Source: an uncultured Clostridia bacterium
GTDB lineage: Bacteria; Bacillota; Clostridia; Christensenellales; Borkfalkiaceae
Assembly: GCA_947174975.1 (NCBI GenBank)
Contig: CAMWLA010000004.1
Coordinates: 1 to 28,379 of the forward strand
Direction of reading: 5' to 3'
Length of the DNA: 28,379 nucleotides
Of this stretch, positions 27,316 to 28,379 are shown piece after piece. The notes under the pieces are model-generated. The model made no database searches and had not been told where the DNA came from. It saw only the letters and a program-made list of their open reading frames with translations. Both the position numbers and the translations under genes were made by a program. The first letter of the stretch is position 1; every line of letters starts with the position of its first letter.

Positions 27316-28379
27316 TTAAACGTTTGATACAAGTGCGCGCTGTACTGCGCTTAAATTTTCTTCACTGAACAGTTTCTCTATTATACCGTACAGAGTTTTT
27401 CCGCCGTTTTCCTTGCGGTAAGCCTTTGAAGCTTTAAGCAAAAGCAAAATTTTCGAAATAAACATATTTACTACAACTTCGTTTTCATCGCCGCCGCATT
27501 CCATAAGCACCGAAGTATACTTCTCAAGCTGTAAAAGCGATTTATTGTCGATAGCGAACCTTTCGGTTGCGTTGACCGCTTCCGTAAAGTCGTCAAGCTT
27601 TTTCCATACGGGTTCGCTGACGAAGAACTGCTCTCGCGCTTCGCTTATAAGTTCTTCAAGTGCCATACGCGAAATAACCTTTATTTCTTCTTCTGCCGGT
27701 TGTGAAGGTACCGCACCTTTGCTTACTACCATATCAACAAGCATACTTGCGTGCGCAACCGCGGGATTAAGCTCTTCCGCGAAATTGTCGTTTGACGGCA
27801 TAAGTAAGAAGCAGATATTGTTTGGAAGCCGCAATGAAACGTCTTCACTGAAATTTAAAATGTGTTCCTCAGACGGGAAGTTCGCATAGTCTAAAAACGC
27901 CGAGAAGTAATCGTTTAAATTGTGCATACTGACGTTTTCAAGCATTATAAAGAAGTTTCTCTCGGGTGTTTTTGCCGCCGAATTGATTGCATTCGAAACG
28001 TCGGAAAGAACGTAATCGTCTGCAGAACTTCCCTTTTTCCAAAGCAAATCTTCTTGCGTGTTCCACTCGTCGGACGCAGTAACTCTGCCGTATATTCCGA
28101 AATATTCGCACAATACGTCCGTAAATGCGGGCAACACTTCCTTATTCTTACAAGAAATGAACAGTACCTTGCCGGACGCCATTGACGCAAGCATCGCCCT
28201 AACCGAAGACATTTCGACAGAAACCCCTCTGTTTGCGGCAAACGTGCGGAAAGCATTACAAAGTTCGTTAAACGAAACTTTCTGCGAAAACTCGATTTCC
28301 TCTTCGTCCTCTGCGAAAGTTGCGTCATAGCGGCGCACGTGTTCTTCTTCGATTTCCTCGTCTTCGTCGTCGGGAGGAT
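27316..28379 (-). CDS. Motif-less McrB-like AAA+ paralogue (pseudo-ATPase), 5' end outside window
   Basis: The frame is open to the window edge. A GTG at 28338 would give 340 residues, but the upstream codons continue an acidic run (D-D-E-D-E-E-I-E-E-E-H), so the true start is probably further out. Numbering from the GTG, residues about 55-335 align with the AAA+ domain of the two following genes. L-R-L-P-N-N near 169-174 matches L-R-L-P-T-N, and M-E-C-G-G-D-E-N-E at 279-287 matches V-A-C-G-G-T-E-L-E. Every catalytic motif is gone: C-K-N-K-E-V replaces the P-loop (63-68), E134-N135 replaces Walker B Asp-Glu, S182 and N185 replace the N-x-x-D pair, and A197 replaces the arginine finger. The frame is intact, so it looks like a retained structural or regulatory subunit rather than a decaying gene. 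Confidence 0.82.
   Translation of the reverse strand, partial: PPDDEDEEIEEEHVRRYDATFAEDEEEIEFSQKVSFNELCNAFRTFAANRGVSVEMSSVRAMLASMASGKVLFISCKNKEVLPAFTDVLCEYFGIYGRVTASDEWNTQEDLLWKKGSSADDYVLSDVSNAINSAAKTPERNFFIMLENVSMHNLNDYFSAFLDYANFPSEEHILNFSEDVSLRLPNNICFLLMPSNDNFAEELNPAVAHASMLVDMVVSKGAVPSQPAEEEIKVISRMALEELISEAREQFFVSEPVWKKLDDFTEAVNATERFAIDNKSLLQLEKYTSVLMECGGDENEVVVNMFISKILLLLKASKAYRKENGGKTLYGIIEKLFSEENLSAVQRALVSNV

Overview
The window looks like a chromosomal segment from a Gram-positive, Clostridia-like bacterium, probably gut-associated. This is inferred from strong AAAGGAGG-type ribosome binding sites, a moderately AT-rich sequence, TAA as the stop codon of every complete gene, BspA-type leucine-rich repeats, MBG-type surface repeats, and long proteins held by N-terminal membrane helices. 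No rRNA, tRNA, CRISPR array, transposase or phage gene was seen. All real genes lie on the minus strand, so transcription runs from the right edge to the left edge. Neighbouring genes are 18-39 nt apart or overlap by 14-17 nt, except for one gap of 160 nt (25684-25843). No gene-free stretch exceeds 300 bases. I read the window as one long operon that continues past both edges.

Right third (22315-28379), a cytoplasmic and membrane-tethered ATPase module. In transcription order it holds: a 5'-incomplete, motif-less paralogue of the AAA+ domain (a pseudo-ATPase); an McrB-like AAA+ NTPase with one membrane helix; a gap carrying an imperfect palindromic element; a DUF2357/McrC-like protein whose expected nuclease region is replaced by a long coiled coil; and a second McrB-like AAA+ NTPase with two membrane helices. 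The ATPase domains of the two active copies are identical over 1,016 bp of DNA, while their membrane anchors are unrelated.

Middle (9851-22302), two giant proteins of 837 and 3,303 residues. Each has a short basic cytoplasmic tail, one membrane helix and an array of MBG-type beta domains, with no LPXTG motif at the C-terminus. These two genes make up about 44% of the window.

Left third (1-9867), in transcription order: a DUF975-like polytopic membrane protein with a proline-rich tail; two proteins that appear to share a small cytoplasmic domain, one of which also carries an extracellular BspA-type leucine-rich repeat; a 1,713-residue protein with a CvpA-like membrane domain fused to a long array of apparently undescribed repeats; a Cys/His-repeat plus leucine-rich-repeat surface protein; and the likely start of one more gene.

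Working model (inference): an McrB/McrC-type regulatory pair has lost its nuclease, been tethered to the membrane, and been placed in one operon with a set of very large N-terminally anchored surface proteins. Mixed rings could form from two active subunits with identical ATPase domains and one dead subunit. Such a motor might drive assembly, export or mechanical control of a surface structure. A membrane-acting defence role is the main alternative.
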